Assembly (NCBI RefSeq): GCF_900112155.1
Contig: NZ_FOKQ01000002.1
Coordinates: forward strand, 124,001 to 188,000
Source of the DNA: Hominimerdicola alba
GTDB lineage: Bacteria; Bacillota; Clostridia; Oscillospirales; Ruminococcaceae
Reading direction: 5' to 3'
Length of the DNA: 64,000 nt
This document shows, one piece after another, positions 34,325-42,407 of this stretch (position 1 is its first letter; each line of letters starts with the position of its first letter). Position numbers and translations under genes: made by a program. The notes under the pieces are model-generated. The model had not been told where the DNA came from. It saw only the letters and a list, made by a program, of their open reading frames with translations, and did not search any database.

Positions 34325-34951
34325 CTATTTACAATAAGTATTAAAATCCACCTTGCTCATGCTGACAGCGCTTTCCATAGCTATACGCGCCGCTTCGGTT
34401 ATATCCATTGTCTTGCCCGCCGCGAATACCGCCTTTTGCAGGGCGATGCCGTATATGATGTGCAGTTCGCCGTCTGCGGCATACTTGCTTGCTATGCCGT
34501 TAAGGGGGAGCCACAGCTGTTTCAGGTATACACCCATATCATCGCCGACCTCGCAGGCACGGGGCTTCCCGAAATTCTCGCCGCCCACGGTATAGGATAT
34601 GTAGCGGAATATATCATTTACATCGGGCAGTTTGCCACCTTTCTGTTTGACAGCACCGCCTATCATGGACCATACCGAGTACTTCTCGTTCACGAGAGGT
34701 TCGTTTATCAGGTCGCCGAAATAGAATTTTCTGCCCTGCTTGTCGGTCATTATCGTGAATACCTTGTCCTCGGAAAGACCGTTCTTTTTCATGAACATCA
34801 CGCGCACATCTTTCTGGCATGAATAACCTGCCAGCGCACCCACTGCGCATATCAGCGACTGCGGATGTATCTCCGCCTGACCGCCCCGCATGGCATTTAT
34901 AAGGCGTTCGAGTATCTCGTCTGCCGCTTTCTGATATTTAGTTATATCCAT
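34325..34951 (-). CDS. Conserved hypothetical protein
   Basis: This soluble protein has 208 residues and contains HPQSLICAVGALAGYSCQ near the N-terminus, FYFGDLINEPLV, and a C-terminal segment with HIIYGIALQKAVFAAGKTMD. There is no signal peptide or clear membrane helix. AGAGAGTGATC precedes the ATG. I recognise the general look of a family in Clostridia without an assigned role. It starts the lipoprotein-metY unit. Confidence 0.72.
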   Translation of the reverse strand: MDITKYQKAADEILERLINAMRGGQAEIHPQSLICAVGALAGYSCQKDVRVMFMKKNGLSEDKVFTIMTDKQGRKFYFGDLINEPLVNEKYSVWSMIGGAVKQKGGKLPDVNDIFRYISYTVGGENFGKPRACEVGDDMGVYLKQLWLPLNGIASKYAADGELHIIYGIALQKAVFAAGKTMDITEAARIAMESAVSMSKVDFNTYCK

Positions 34952-34994
34952 TTGATCACTCTCTGTAAGAAATTTTCACCTTTTTACAAAGGTG

Positions 34995-35186
34995 CTATAA
35001 GATAAAACAGGATTTTATTTTTTCTTTATACGTAATAATTATCATCAAAAAAGCGGCAATAAAATCAATAATACCGGCAATAAGAGGAACATATTTTGGA
35101 ATTTCAATATTCATTAGCGATATAATAAACATACATGATCCGATGATCATAATAATAATTCCAAGTATGATTCTTGCTTTTTTCAT
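34995..35186 (-). CDS. Small two-helix membrane protein
   Basis: This 63-residue protein is made almost entirely of two hydrophobic helices (IILGIIIMIIGSCMFIISL and a second ending AAFLMIIITY) joined by a short polar turn, with basic ends. AGGAGA lies seven bases before the ATG, which supports a real gene. The DNA is AT-rich. It is followed on the minus strand by a weak hairpin CACCTTT/AAAGGTG. The function is unknown. Confidence 0.65.
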   Translation of the reverse strand: MKKARIILGIIIMIIGSCMFIISLMNIEIPKYVPLIAGIIDFIAAFLMIIITYKEKIKSCFIL

Positions 35187-35245
35187 AATAATCTCCTGTA
35201 AATTGATCTGCCTTAATCCCGATCTATCTTATCAACAACACCAAG

Positions 35246-35623
35246 TTATAAAGCACCGATCTTTTTGCGCACCCTCGATATCACCGACCGTATGGCTGAA
35301 AAGTACAGCACCGCCGTCCCGAAACCGCCCGCAATACCTGTGACAAGCCGCCGCGGGTTCGTTGATTCTTTCAGACCCAATGCCTGTAATACCCAGTCCG
35401 CCAGCATTACTTCACAGCAGCACAATGCCGCCCATGGCGAGATACGCTTCTTTGCCGCCAAAAGTGCCAGGGTCTGTCCGATGTACACGCCTGTGCATCT
35501 TGCGCAGACGGGAAACTGCCAGCGTCCCAGAAAAAAGCTTCTGTCCGCCCGCTGGTGACAGCCGCACCTCGCGCCGTATTCCATGGTTTTCAGCCAGAGC
35601 CGTTCCTTTTTATCCTCGGTCAT
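35246..35623 (-). CDS. DUF2085 membrane protein
   Basis: This 125-residue protein has the DUF2085 hallmark CHQRADRSFFLGRWQFPVC followed by ARCTGVYIG. That places two Cys and a His in positions likely to bind metal between or beside two to three hydrophobic helices. The start is ATG 35623, whose first bases overlap the stop of the upstream zinc-ribbon gene (ATGA); the longer upstream frame is rejected. The function of the family is unknown. Confidence 0.85.
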   Translation of the reverse strand: MTEDKKERLWLKTMEYGARCGCHQRADRSFFLGRWQFPVCARCTGVYIGQTLALLAAKKRISPWAALCCCEVMLADWVLQALGLKESTNPRRLVTGIAGGFGTAVLYFSAIRSVISRVRKKIGAL

Positions 35624-35871
35624 ATCTTGAATTTCTTTCCGCAGCTGGGGCATACCCAGTATGCGCGGGTCTTTGTTTTGGTATCCATTCCGCAGAGACC
35701 GCAGAGCAGTCCCAGCGGATTATGCGTTAGTATAATGCCGCAGATACCGCCGCAAACATTGTAACCTCCGCCTGTTGTGGTGGATTCGTTGATTATCTGA
35801 CAGTTGGGGAAGCCGCATTTCGGGCAGACCTTTCCGCCGTAGTAACCGCTGTTATCATATCTGTTTCTCAT
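35620..35871 (-). CDS. Small zinc-ribbon protein
   Basis: This 83-residue protein has an N-terminal CPKCGFPNC, a central Gly/Cys-rich hydrophobic stretch (VCGGICGIILTHNPLGLLCGLC) that may span or dip into the membrane, and a C-terminal CPSCGKKFKI. It has four CXXC-type pairs in total. CAGGAG precedes the ATG. It is translationally coupled to the DUF2085 gene, and both are candidate metal-binding membrane-associated proteins. Confidence 0.78.
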   Translation of the reverse strand: MRNRYDNSGYYGGKVCPKCGFPNCQIINESTTTGGGYNVCGGICGIILTHNPLGLLCGLCGMDTKTKTRAYWVCPSCGKKFKI

Positions 35872-35901
35872 TTTTGTTCTCCTGTTTTATATTCTCTTTA
35901 T

Positions 35902-36564
35902 TCAACTTTTTCTGCCCCGCTTTGCTCTGTTTACACTGCCGAGTATCAGCCATATCAGGTCGATGACTATACTTATGGCAGTGAATATGAGAAAGCAGTC
36001 AAACATATTCGCTGATATATACCGTGAGTCGATCAGAGTGAGCAGAAATGCGACCAATGCGGAAATATTCAGCACCACGGTGATGAAAGCAAACATCTTT
36101 TTAGGACTTCCTGCGGGGCGGTGCTTTTTGTAAAGGCTCTTTATCCCGTGTATCATCCATACCAGGTCAAGCACTCCGCACATTGCAGATTCGAAAACAA
36201 TTACAGCAATACCGAGATCTCCTGTAGGGAAAATTATCATGCTCGCAAGGAATATCAGATGGAGCAATACCGTAAAGAGAATCCGCTTCTTTATTGAAAA
36301 GTTTTTGCGTACCGCCAGGCGTACCAGCCATAACGTGTCTGTTACAGCGCTTAAGCCGCCGAAGAAAAGGAAAAATATATATTCTCCCAGATCTCCGAGA
36401 AATCCGCCGTCGCTGTCTATTTTTGTCCCATAATATACGGCGGTGATATTCGCCGCTAAAGTGATGACCACAGCAAGTAATTTTCTCTTGCTAAGTAAGC
36501 CGGAGCTAATTTGTGTATCGGCGTTTGTATTTGATGCTTCGCCGCCGCAGTCATATCTGCTCAT
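35902..36564 (-). CDS. Polytopic membrane protein of unknown function
   Basis: This 220-residue protein has about six transmembrane helices spread from residue 30 to 210, a polar N-terminus (MSRYDCGGEASN) and a basic C-terminus (RAKRGRKS). The ATG at 36564 has AGAGGAT upstream and is chosen over a longer frame. Helix pairs containing GVLDLVWMIHGIKSL and IVIDLIWLILGSV look like an internal duplication. It lies 30 bases before the zinc-ribbon gene in the same direction. Confidence 0.75.
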   Translation of the reverse strand: MSRYDCGGEASNTNADTQISSGLLSKRKLLAVVITLAANITAVYYGTKIDSDGGFLGDLGEYIFFLFFGGLSAVTDTLWLVRLAVRKNFSIKKRILFTVLLHLIFLASMIIFPTGDLGIAVIVFESAMCGVLDLVWMIHGIKSLYKKHRPAGSPKKMFAFITVVLNISALVAFLLTLIDSRYISANMFDCFLIFTAISIVIDLIWLILGSVNRAKRGRKS

Positions 36565-36647
36565 TTTGTTATCCTCTGTTTTATGCCGATGTTCCCGCGA
36601 TGAAATTTCCACCGCGGGGCCATTGGCAGTTCAGCGTCTTTTAATTA

Positions 36648-38087
36648 TTATACGTTGATCTCCGCAACATCATCGGAAACGCCGTTAGCATCGATGATGG
36701 GCTTTACAACGTTAGCTATGAACTCATCAACCTGCTGAGGGCATCTGCCGATGTAGTTTTCAGGCTTCATTATCTCAGCCAGCTCTTCTCTTGTTACCTT
36801 GAAGATGGGGTCAGCTGCAATGAGGTCAGCCAGGTCATTGTCAAGACCGTCCTGCTTAACGTGTGCACCTGCGATCATGGAGAGCTTTCTGATATGCTCG
36901 TGAAGCTCCTGTCTGTCGCCGCCCTTTTCGCAAGCGTCCATAATGACATTCTCGGTAGCCATGAAAGGCAGTTCAGCCATAACTCTCTTGGTGATGATCT
37001 TGTCGTATACAACCAGACCGTTCTCAGGGTCGGTAACGTTCAGCATGATGTTGAGTATAGCGTCAACACCGAGGAAAGCCTCAGCTACGGAGATACGCTT
37101 GTTTGCAGAATCGTCCAGAGTTCTCTCGAACCACTGTGTACCTGCTGTGAAAGCGGGGTTCAGTACATCGCACATAACGTATCTTGCCAGTGAGCAGATA
37201 CGCTCGTCTCTCATGGGGTTGCGCTTGTAAGCCATTGCGGAAGAACCTATCTGGGTCTTCTCGAAAGGCTCTTCGATCTCCTTGAAGGACTGGAGAAGTC
37301 TGATATCGTTGCCGAACTTCATAGCACTCTGAGAGATAGCAGCCAGTACCTGACATACTGCAAAGTCAACCTTTCTGGAATATGTCTGACCTGATACGGG
37401 AACTACTGCATCAAAGCCCATTTCCTCAGCTATCAGCTTTTCAAGCTCCTTTACCTTGTCAGTATCACCGTGGAAAAGCTCCATGAAAGAAGCCTGTGTA
37501 CCTGTTGTACCCTTGGAGCCCAGCAGTTTCAGTCTGCCAAGCTGGAAATCAAGATCTTCAAGATCCATTACCAGCTCGTTGCACCAGAGTGTTGCTCTCT
37601 TGCCCACAGTGGTCAGCTGTGCAGGCTGGAGGTGTGTGTAAGCCAGACAAGGCAGGCTCTTGTACTTGTCAGCGAACTTAGCCAGCTGGTCGATGACCTT
37701 AACGAGCTTTCTCTTTACGATGGTCAGTGCATCACGCATGATGATAACATCAGTGTTGTCGCCTACATAGCAGGAAGTAGCACCCATGTGGATGATAGCC
37801 TTAGCTTTGGGGCAAACCTCACCGTAGGTATGTACGTGAGCCATAACATCGTGGCGGAACTTCTTTTCGTACTCAGCAGCCTTGTCGTAATCAACATCGT
37901 TGATGTGAGCAGCAAGCTCATCTACCTGAGCCTGAGTAACGTTAAGACCAAGCTTCATCTCAGCCCTTGCAAGTGCGACCCAGAGCTTTCTCCAGGTGGT
38001 GAACTTCTTGTCAGCAGAGAAGATGTACTGCATCTCCTTGCTGGCATACCTTGTGCAGAAGGGGGATTCATAGCTGTTAGTTGACAT
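36648..38087 (-). CDS. purB: Adenylosuccinate lyase PurB
   Basis: This fumarase/aspartase-superfamily enzyme has 479 residues and cleaves SAICAR and adenylosuccinate. It shows HMGATSCYVGDNTD near residue 85, TTGTQASFMELFHGD near 170 and the superfamily signature GSSAMAYKRNPMRDE near 265. The start ATG 38087 (MSTNSYESPF) has GAAAGAGG eight bases upstream; the ATG six bases earlier is too close. It stands alone, 5.7 kb from purD and on the other strand, behind its own promoter and a leader hairpin. Confidence 0.95.
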   Translation of the reverse strand: MSTNSYESPFCTRYASKEMQYIFSADKKFTTWRKLWVALARAEMKLGLNVTQAQVDELAAHINDVDYDKAAEYEKKFRHDVMAHVHTYGEVCPKAKAIIHMGATSCYVGDNTDVIIMRDALTIVKRKLVKVIDQLAKFADKYKSLPCLAYTHLQPAQLTTVGKRATLWCNELVMDLEDLDFQLGRLKLLGSKGTTGTQASFMELFHGDTDKVKELEKLIAEEMGFDAVVPVSGQTYSRKVDFAVCQVLAAISQSAMKFGNDIRLLQSFKEIEEPFEKTQIGSSAMAYKRNPMRDERICSLARYVMCDVLNPAFTAGTQWFERTLDDSANKRISVAEAFLGVDAILNIMLNVTDPENGLVVYDKIITKRVMAELPFMATENVIMDACEKGGDRQELHEHIRKLSMIAGAHVKQDGLDNDLADLIAADPIFKVTREELAEIMKPENYIGRCPQQVDEFIANVVKPIIDANGVSDDVAEINV

Positions 38088-38131
38088 AGTCATTACCTCT
38101 TTCATATAATTTCGGGTGAAAAACAAACTTT

Positions 38132-38190
38132 TCCGCGATAACACCCATGCGCCGCAGGAAAAAAACAAGTCAGCGGGTGCATGAGGGCAT
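38132..38190 (-). promoter_or_regulatory. Hairpin in the purB leader
   Basis: On the minus strand CATGC-A-CCCGC (about 38172-38182) pairs with GCGG-C-GCATG (about 38147-38156) with one mismatch. The loop contains a run of seven T. It lies between the purB promoter and start. A regulatory role is only inferred. Confidence 0.4.
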
Positions 38191-38201
38191 CAGATAAATT
38201 T

Positions 38202-38230
38202 ATTATAGCATACTATTTAATAAATGTAAA
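38202..38230 (-). promoter_or_regulatory. Sigma-A promoter of purB
   Basis: On the minus strand TTTACA (38225-38230) and TATAAT (38202-38207) have a 17-base spacer. The leader is about 110 bases. Confidence 0.75.
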
Positions 38231-38372
38231 GATATAGATGGATAAAATATCGGAAATTGGGCGGACACGTTCGACGCAGTCAACGTTGGCGGATTTCGCG
38301 GAAACAAAACTGCGCACCAGACAAACTATGCCGCGAATCAAAGCGCGCGGTCAAGCCTCGCGCTAGCAGGCT

Positions 38373-38660
38373 TGCGGGAGTTTGAGGGCAGAGCCCTCAA
38401 CTCAAGGCGCAAAAGCGACGTGGCAACAAAGCAATAAATAGCACAGCAATCTCCTGACCCAATAGGCGCGGCAATATCTCAAATCCAGAGCGTGAGCAAA
38501 ACTTTGACATACACACAAACTATCCGCGTAAAATATTGCCGCGCCCGCTGTCAAACAGCGAAGCGTCTTTGACAGCTCGACCCGAGGAACGAGGGGCGAC
38601 AACTCGCAAACTCCCGCCAATAGCCAAATCCCCGACTATCCCGGCAAATCCATATCGATG
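38373..38660. repeat. Dispersed repeat element, two inverted partial copies
   Basis: The gene-free stretch 38231-38895 contains GCGGGAGTTTG at 38373 with its complement CAAACTCCCGC at 38606, and GGCGCGGCAATAT at 38466 with ATATTGCCGCGCC at 38533. The nested order gives two facing copies of one element. A third, related copy lies at 57461-57560, sharing ATATTGCCG, GAGGAACGAGG and ACTATCCCG. No transposase is seen. It may be a decayed mobile element or a genus-specific intergenic repeat. Confidence 0.6.
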
Positions 38661-38704
38661 ATAGTTGCGACCATAGCCCAAATACTAGCGAAAACATCCG
38701 ATCC

Positions 38705-38770
38705 TATGCGACCGCATACACTCGCATACGAAATTATGCGACCGCATACCACCGCATACGAACCTATGCC
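38705..38770. repeat. 30-bp tandem repeat, 2.2 copies
   Basis: Units at 38705-38734 and 38735-38764 begin TATGCGACCGCATAC and end CGCATACGAA; a partial third begins at 38765. The period is exactly ten codons and each unit contains palindromic TATGCGACCGCATA. It is followed by a purine-rich stretch (38790-38845). Confidence 0.75.
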
Positions 38771-38895
38771 AAAAATGCCGATAAAGATATAGACAAAGAA
38801 AAAGATAAGTATGAAGATGAAGACGAGGAAGAGGACGAGGAATAGGATAAAGACCACCCCCGCCCCAAAAACACAAAAATATCTGATGACAGTAA

Positions 38896-38931
38896 ATAAA
38901 AATACCCGCAAAGACCACTGTCTCTGCGGGT
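38896..38931 (-). terminator. Intrinsic terminator after phosphoglucomutase
   Basis: On the minus strand ACCCGCAGAG...TTTGCGGGT forms a 7-9-bp stem, followed by ATTTTTATTT, 12 bases after the stop codon at 38943. Confidence 0.8.
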
Positions 38932-38942
38932 AATAATATTTA

Positions 38943-40664
38943 TCAGAAGCCGAGTATCTTCTTGAAGTCTGCCTTCAGAGCAGCTTCGGTCTTCTCAGCA
39001 GCGGCTCTTGTATCACCGATAGCGGTGTAGTAAGCCTTGATCTTGGGCTCTGTGCCCGAAGGTCTGATGATAACGCTTGCTCCCTGCTCAAGCTCGAATA
39101 CCAGTACATCGGACTTGGGCAGTGTAAGAACTGTCTTTGCGCCTGTTGCGATATCTGTCTGCTCGGAAACCTTGTAGTCTGCAAAAACGGTGACTTTCAG
39201 TCCGCCGATCTCCTTGGGACCGTTTGTCCTCAGACCTGCCATGATCTCCTTCATCTTCTCCATGCCGCTTGCGCCCTCGCACTGGAAGGATTCCTGGCTG
39301 TGGAGATAGTTGCCGTACTCGTTGTAGAGATTCTCCCTTGCCTGAAGCAGTGTGATGCCTTTGGTGCGGTAGAATGCTGCCATCTCGCATATCAGCATGG
39401 AAGCTACAACTGCGTCCTTGTCGCGTACATAAGAACCTGCAAGATAACCGTAGCTCTCCTCATAACCGAAGATGTATCTGTCAGCCTCGTTGTCCTTCTC
39501 CAGGAAGCCTATCTGCTCACCGATGAACTTGAAGCCTGTGAGTACGTTTCTCAGCTCAACACCGTATTCCTCAGCTATCTTTCTGCAGATATCTGTGGTA
39601 ACGATGGTCTTTACTGCAACAGGGTTCTTGGGCATGGTGCCGAGTGCTGTTCTCTCCTGGCAGATGTACTTCAGCAGCATAGCGCCGACTTCATTACCCG
39701 AGAACAGTACATAGCTGCCGTCGGGAGCGGGAACTGCAATGCCTACACGATCACAGTCAGGATCGGTAGCCAGCAGCAGATCGGGCTTTACAGTCTCGCA
39801 GAGTTCAAGACCCTTTGCCAGAGCTTCCTTGATCTCAGGGTTCGGGAAAGGACAGGTGGGGAAATTGCCGTCAGGGTTCTCCTGCTCGGGAACTACAGTA
39901 ACTTCCTTGATGCCGATCTTATTGAGTATTGCTCTTACGGGCTTGTTGCCTGTGCCGTTGAGAGGTGTATATACTACCTTCAGACCGCTGTCAGCAACCA
40001 GATCGGTATGTATGCCCTGCTCAGCTACCTTATCAAGGTACTTGTCGATAACGTCCTGACCGATGTACTCGATCATGCCGCTCTTCAGACCCTCTTCAAA
40101 GTCGATGAACTTAGCACCGCCGAACATATCAACGGATTCGATCTTTTCGGTAACTACATTGGCAGCGTCGATGGTCAGCTGACAGCCGTCCTCGCCGTAT
40201 ACCTTATAGCCGTTGTACTTAGCGGGGTTATGGGAAGCTGTTACCATAACACCAGCCTGACAGCCCAGTTCTCTTACTGCCCAAGAAAGGCAGGGAGTGG
40301 GCATGAGCTCGGAGTAGATATATGCCTTGATGCCGTTTGCCGCCATAACAGCCGCAGTAGCCTTGGCAAATACGTCCGACTTTATTCTTGAATCGTAGGA
40401 GATAGCAACGCTTGCATTCTTGAATGTCTGGTTGACATAGTCAGCAAGACCCTGTGTTGCACGTCTGATAGTATAGATATTCAGTCTGTAGGAGCCTGCG
40501 CCTATTACCCCGCGCAGTCCGCCTGTACCGAATTCAAGGTCTCTGTAAAAACGGTCGAGGATAGCTTCGTCATCGCCCTCAACAGACTTAAGTTCAGCTA
40601 CGAGGTCGGGATCTTCCACAGCCTTTTCACACCAGAGCTTGTAGAGTTCAGTTTCTTTGCTCAT
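38943..40664 (-). CDS. Phosphoglucomutase/phosphomannomutase
   Basis: This alpha-D-phosphohexomutase has 573 residues and interconverts glucose-6-phosphate and glucose-1-phosphate, feeding the glycogen genes at the other end of the window. The phosphoserine loop VTASHNPAKYNG has Ser at residue 144. The metal loop ATDPDCDRVG is near 300, the sugar loop GYEESYGY is near 390 and the phosphate loop RPSGTEPKIKAY is near 535. The start ATG 40664 (MSKETEL) has TGAGGTG upstream; a longer frame exists but lacks a site. It is probably of the PgcA type. Confidence 0.93.
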   Translation of the reverse strand: MSKETELYKLWCEKAVEDPDLVAELKSVEGDDEAILDRFYRDLEFGTGGLRGVIGAGSYRLNIYTIRRATQGLADYVNQTFKNASVAISYDSRIKSDVFAKATAAVMAANGIKAYIYSELMPTPCLSWAVRELGCQAGVMVTASHNPAKYNGYKVYGEDGCQLTIDAANVVTEKIESVDMFGGAKFIDFEEGLKSGMIEYIGQDVIDKYLDKVAEQGIHTDLVADSGLKVVYTPLNGTGNKPVRAILNKIGIKEVTVVPEQENPDGNFPTCPFPNPEIKEALAKGLELCETVKPDLLLATDPDCDRVGIAVPAPDGSYVLFSGNEVGAMLLKYICQERTALGTMPKNPVAVKTIVTTDICRKIAEEYGVELRNVLTGFKFIGEQIGFLEKDNEADRYIFGYEESYGYLAGSYVRDKDAVVASMLICEMAAFYRTKGITLLQARENLYNEYGNYLHSQESFQCEGASGMEKMKEIMAGLRTNGPKEIGGLKVTVFADYKVSEQTDIATGAKTVLTLPKSDVLVFELEQGASVIIRPSGTEPKIKAYYTAIGDTRAAAEKTEAALKADFKKILGF

Positions 40665-40731
40665 TATTATCACCTCATCAGTTATTTCTTTCCACACCAC
40701 GGAAAATCGATCATCTTTATCCTTATGTTAT

Positions 40732-40747
40732 GCGGATACCACTCCGC
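40732..40747 (-). promoter_or_regulatory. Short hairpin in the phosphoglucomutase leader
   Basis: GCGGA-TACCAC-TCCGC forms a 5-bp stem near the 5' end of the transcript, about 70 bases before the start codon. Its role is unknown. Confidence 0.35.
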
Positions 40748-40759
40748 ACGTACATATCT

Positions 40760-40787
40760 ATTATACCATAATAAAATATTTTTTCAA
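40760..40787 (-). promoter_or_regulatory. Sigma-A promoter of phosphoglucomutase
   Basis: On the minus strand TTGAAA (40782-40787) and TATAAT (40760-40765) have a 16-base spacer. Confidence 0.75.
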
Positions 40788-40869
40788 GGGGGATAGATTT
40801 TTTTTAACATTCATAAGCAATCAAACCAACGATTTTTGGATATTCAACAAAAATCTTTAGCTAAACAGC

Positions 40870-40898
40870 TTGATTATTGGAAACTTTTGTGGTATAAT
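40870..40898 (+). promoter_or_regulatory. Sigma-A promoter of the beta-propeller gene
   Basis: TTGATT (40870-40875) and TATAAT (40893-40898) have a 17-base spacer, 44 bases before the start codon. Confidence 0.78.
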
Positions 40899-40941
40899 TA
40901 CAGTAAACTTATTACGATATCAAGACCGAGGAGAGAACGAA

Positions 40942-41817
40942 ATGTTTATAAGACAAATGAAGGCTTCAAACAGCGGTAGATTCTTTCTTGCGGCAGAATT
41001 TGAGAAAAAGGTTGCGGCTTTCGATGCATCTACTGGCGAAAAGCTTGGGGAGTACGATACAAAGCTGGATTTCGGCGGTGACAGGCTGTGCATGACCGAC
41101 AGCGGAAAGCTTTTCGCGGCGGCGGCTTACGGCAGGTTCGGCATAACTCTCTACGAGGTGGAAAGCGGCAAAGCCCTTTGGAACACCAAAGAGGTCAAGC
41201 AGATACAGCGCTTGTATTTCAGTGCTGATGACAAGGTGCTTTATGCCATAACCGCTTCGTCGGTGCTGTATACCATATCCCTTGAAGACGGCAGTATAAT
41301 ATCCACCGAAAAGGGTGTTGAAAAGATATTCCCCCACAGCGAGCATGAGATAAGGATGGATCACAAAGGACGGCTCACATGGGCGGGTGCAGTTGTCGCA
41401 TCCCAAAAAAGCCTGATGAGTTTCTGCTTTGGCGGCGAAATGGTGTACAGCTCGGTGTTTCAGGGCGGACTGCGGTGCCATTCACTGGTGGGGGAAGAGC
41501 TCTGGACAGCTGAAAACGAGCCCGGCTCCCATTATACCGATATCTGCTATGTGGAAAAGCATGACAGCATAGCCTGCTTAGGCTACAGGTTCGCTGAAAG
41601 GAGCGAGCGCTCTGCATTTTTCCTTGATGTATACTCCGCGGAGACAGGGGAAAAGAGATACAGCCTTGATCTTGACGAGGGCTGTGAGTTCGTGTTCACC
41701 GAAGGCGGCGAAAAGCTGATCGGCAGTACGGGAAATGTGGTGACTATCGGAAAAGACAGCTGTACTATCGAAGAAAATGTCTATGAGGATTTTGATAAAA
41801 AGCGGGAAGAGGAATGA
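40942..41817 (+). CDS. WD40/PQQ-like beta-propeller protein
   Basis: This 291-residue cytoplasmic protein is built of repeating short strands of the type FDASTGEKLGEYDT, YEVESGKALWNT and YSAETGEKRYSLDL. Each is about 40 residues from the next, as expected for a beta-propeller with quinoprotein- or WD40-like blades. There is no signal peptide. The ATG at 40942 (MFIRQMKAS) has GAGGAGAG upstream and is preferred over a longer frame. It may serve as an interaction scaffold; the partner is unknown. It starts a short plus-strand run ending with comM. Confidence 0.75.
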   Translation: MFIRQMKASNSGRFFLAAEFEKKVAAFDASTGEKLGEYDTKLDFGGDRLCMTDSGKLFAAAAYGRFGITLYEVESGKALWNTKEVKQIQRLYFSADDKVLYAITASSVLYTISLEDGSIISTEKGVEKIFPHSEHEIRMDHKGRLTWAGAVVASQKSLMSFCFGGEMVYSSVFQGGLRCHSLVGEELWTAENEPGSHYTDICYVEKHDSIACLGYRFAERSERSAFFLDVYSAETGEKRYSLDLDEGCEFVFTEGGEKLIGSTGNVVTIGKDSCTIEENVYEDFDKKREEE

Positions 41818-41880
41818 CACGGCAAACAGATAGCATGGCAGCGCTCGCCTGATCATCAAAACCTTTAGGGAGGAATAAAA

Positions 41881-42384
41881 ATGTCGGAACAGTACGTGCG
41901 GCAGTACACTAGGATAGACGAAGTCCGTGAGATCGTCGATACGCTTTTAAAACAGATAAAGGACGAGGAGCAGAAGCGCTGTGCGTATATCCACCTTTAC
42001 GGTGTAGGACTGATGGCGGCGACTATCGCTATTAAACAAGGCTATTCCCGTGAAATGGCAGAACTTGCGGAGACAGCGGGGATACTCCACGATCTTTACT
42101 GCTATATCTATCCAGATGAGGATACCGCAGACCATGCCCACAAATGTGCGGAGTATGCGATGAACGAGATACTTTCGGGTATCCGAGGTTTCAGCGATGA
42201 AGATAAACGGCTGATATACGGCGGTATATACAATCACAGTGACAAGGATGTGACAGGAGATTCCTTTGATGAGATCATCAAAGATGCGGACGCATTGCAG
42301 CATTCTCTGCGCAACCCCTGTGAAGATCACTTCTTTCAAAAAGAAAGGACACAGCAGGCTCTCAGGAGACTGTTAAATAAATAA
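41881..42384 (+). CDS. HD-domain phosphohydrolase
   Basis: This HD-superfamily protein has 167 residues. Metal ligands are visible in order: His in YIHLYGVGLMAA, the HD pair in GILHDLYCY near residue 80, His in DHAHKCAEYA, and the final Asp in IKDADALQHSL. Such proteins hydrolyse nucleotides or other phosphoesters, and the substrate cannot be told from sequence. A consensus GGGAGG precedes the ATG. It lies 63 bases after the beta-propeller gene and 23 before a hydrolase. Confidence 0.82.
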   Translation: MSEQYVRQYTRIDEVREIVDTLLKQIKDEEQKRCAYIHLYGVGLMAATIAIKQGYSREMAELAETAGILHDLYCYIYPDEDTADHAHKCAEYAMNEILSGIRGFSDEDKRLIYGGIYNHSDKDVTGDSFDEIIKDADALQHSLRNPCEDHFFQKERTQQALRRLLNK

Positions 42385-42407
42385 TAAACTGTGAGGAGGT
42401 ACAAACT

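Noticed and set aside
38705-38770. CRISPR-like repeat array
   Set aside because: The units are directly adjacent without spacers and only 2.2 copies are present; no cas genes are nearby.
38636-38911. Minus-strand hydrophobic open frame of 91 codons
   Set aside because: It begins inside the terminator of the phosphoglucomutase gene, has no ribosome binding site, and runs through the tandem repeat; its hydrophobicity comes from the complementary purine-rich DNA.
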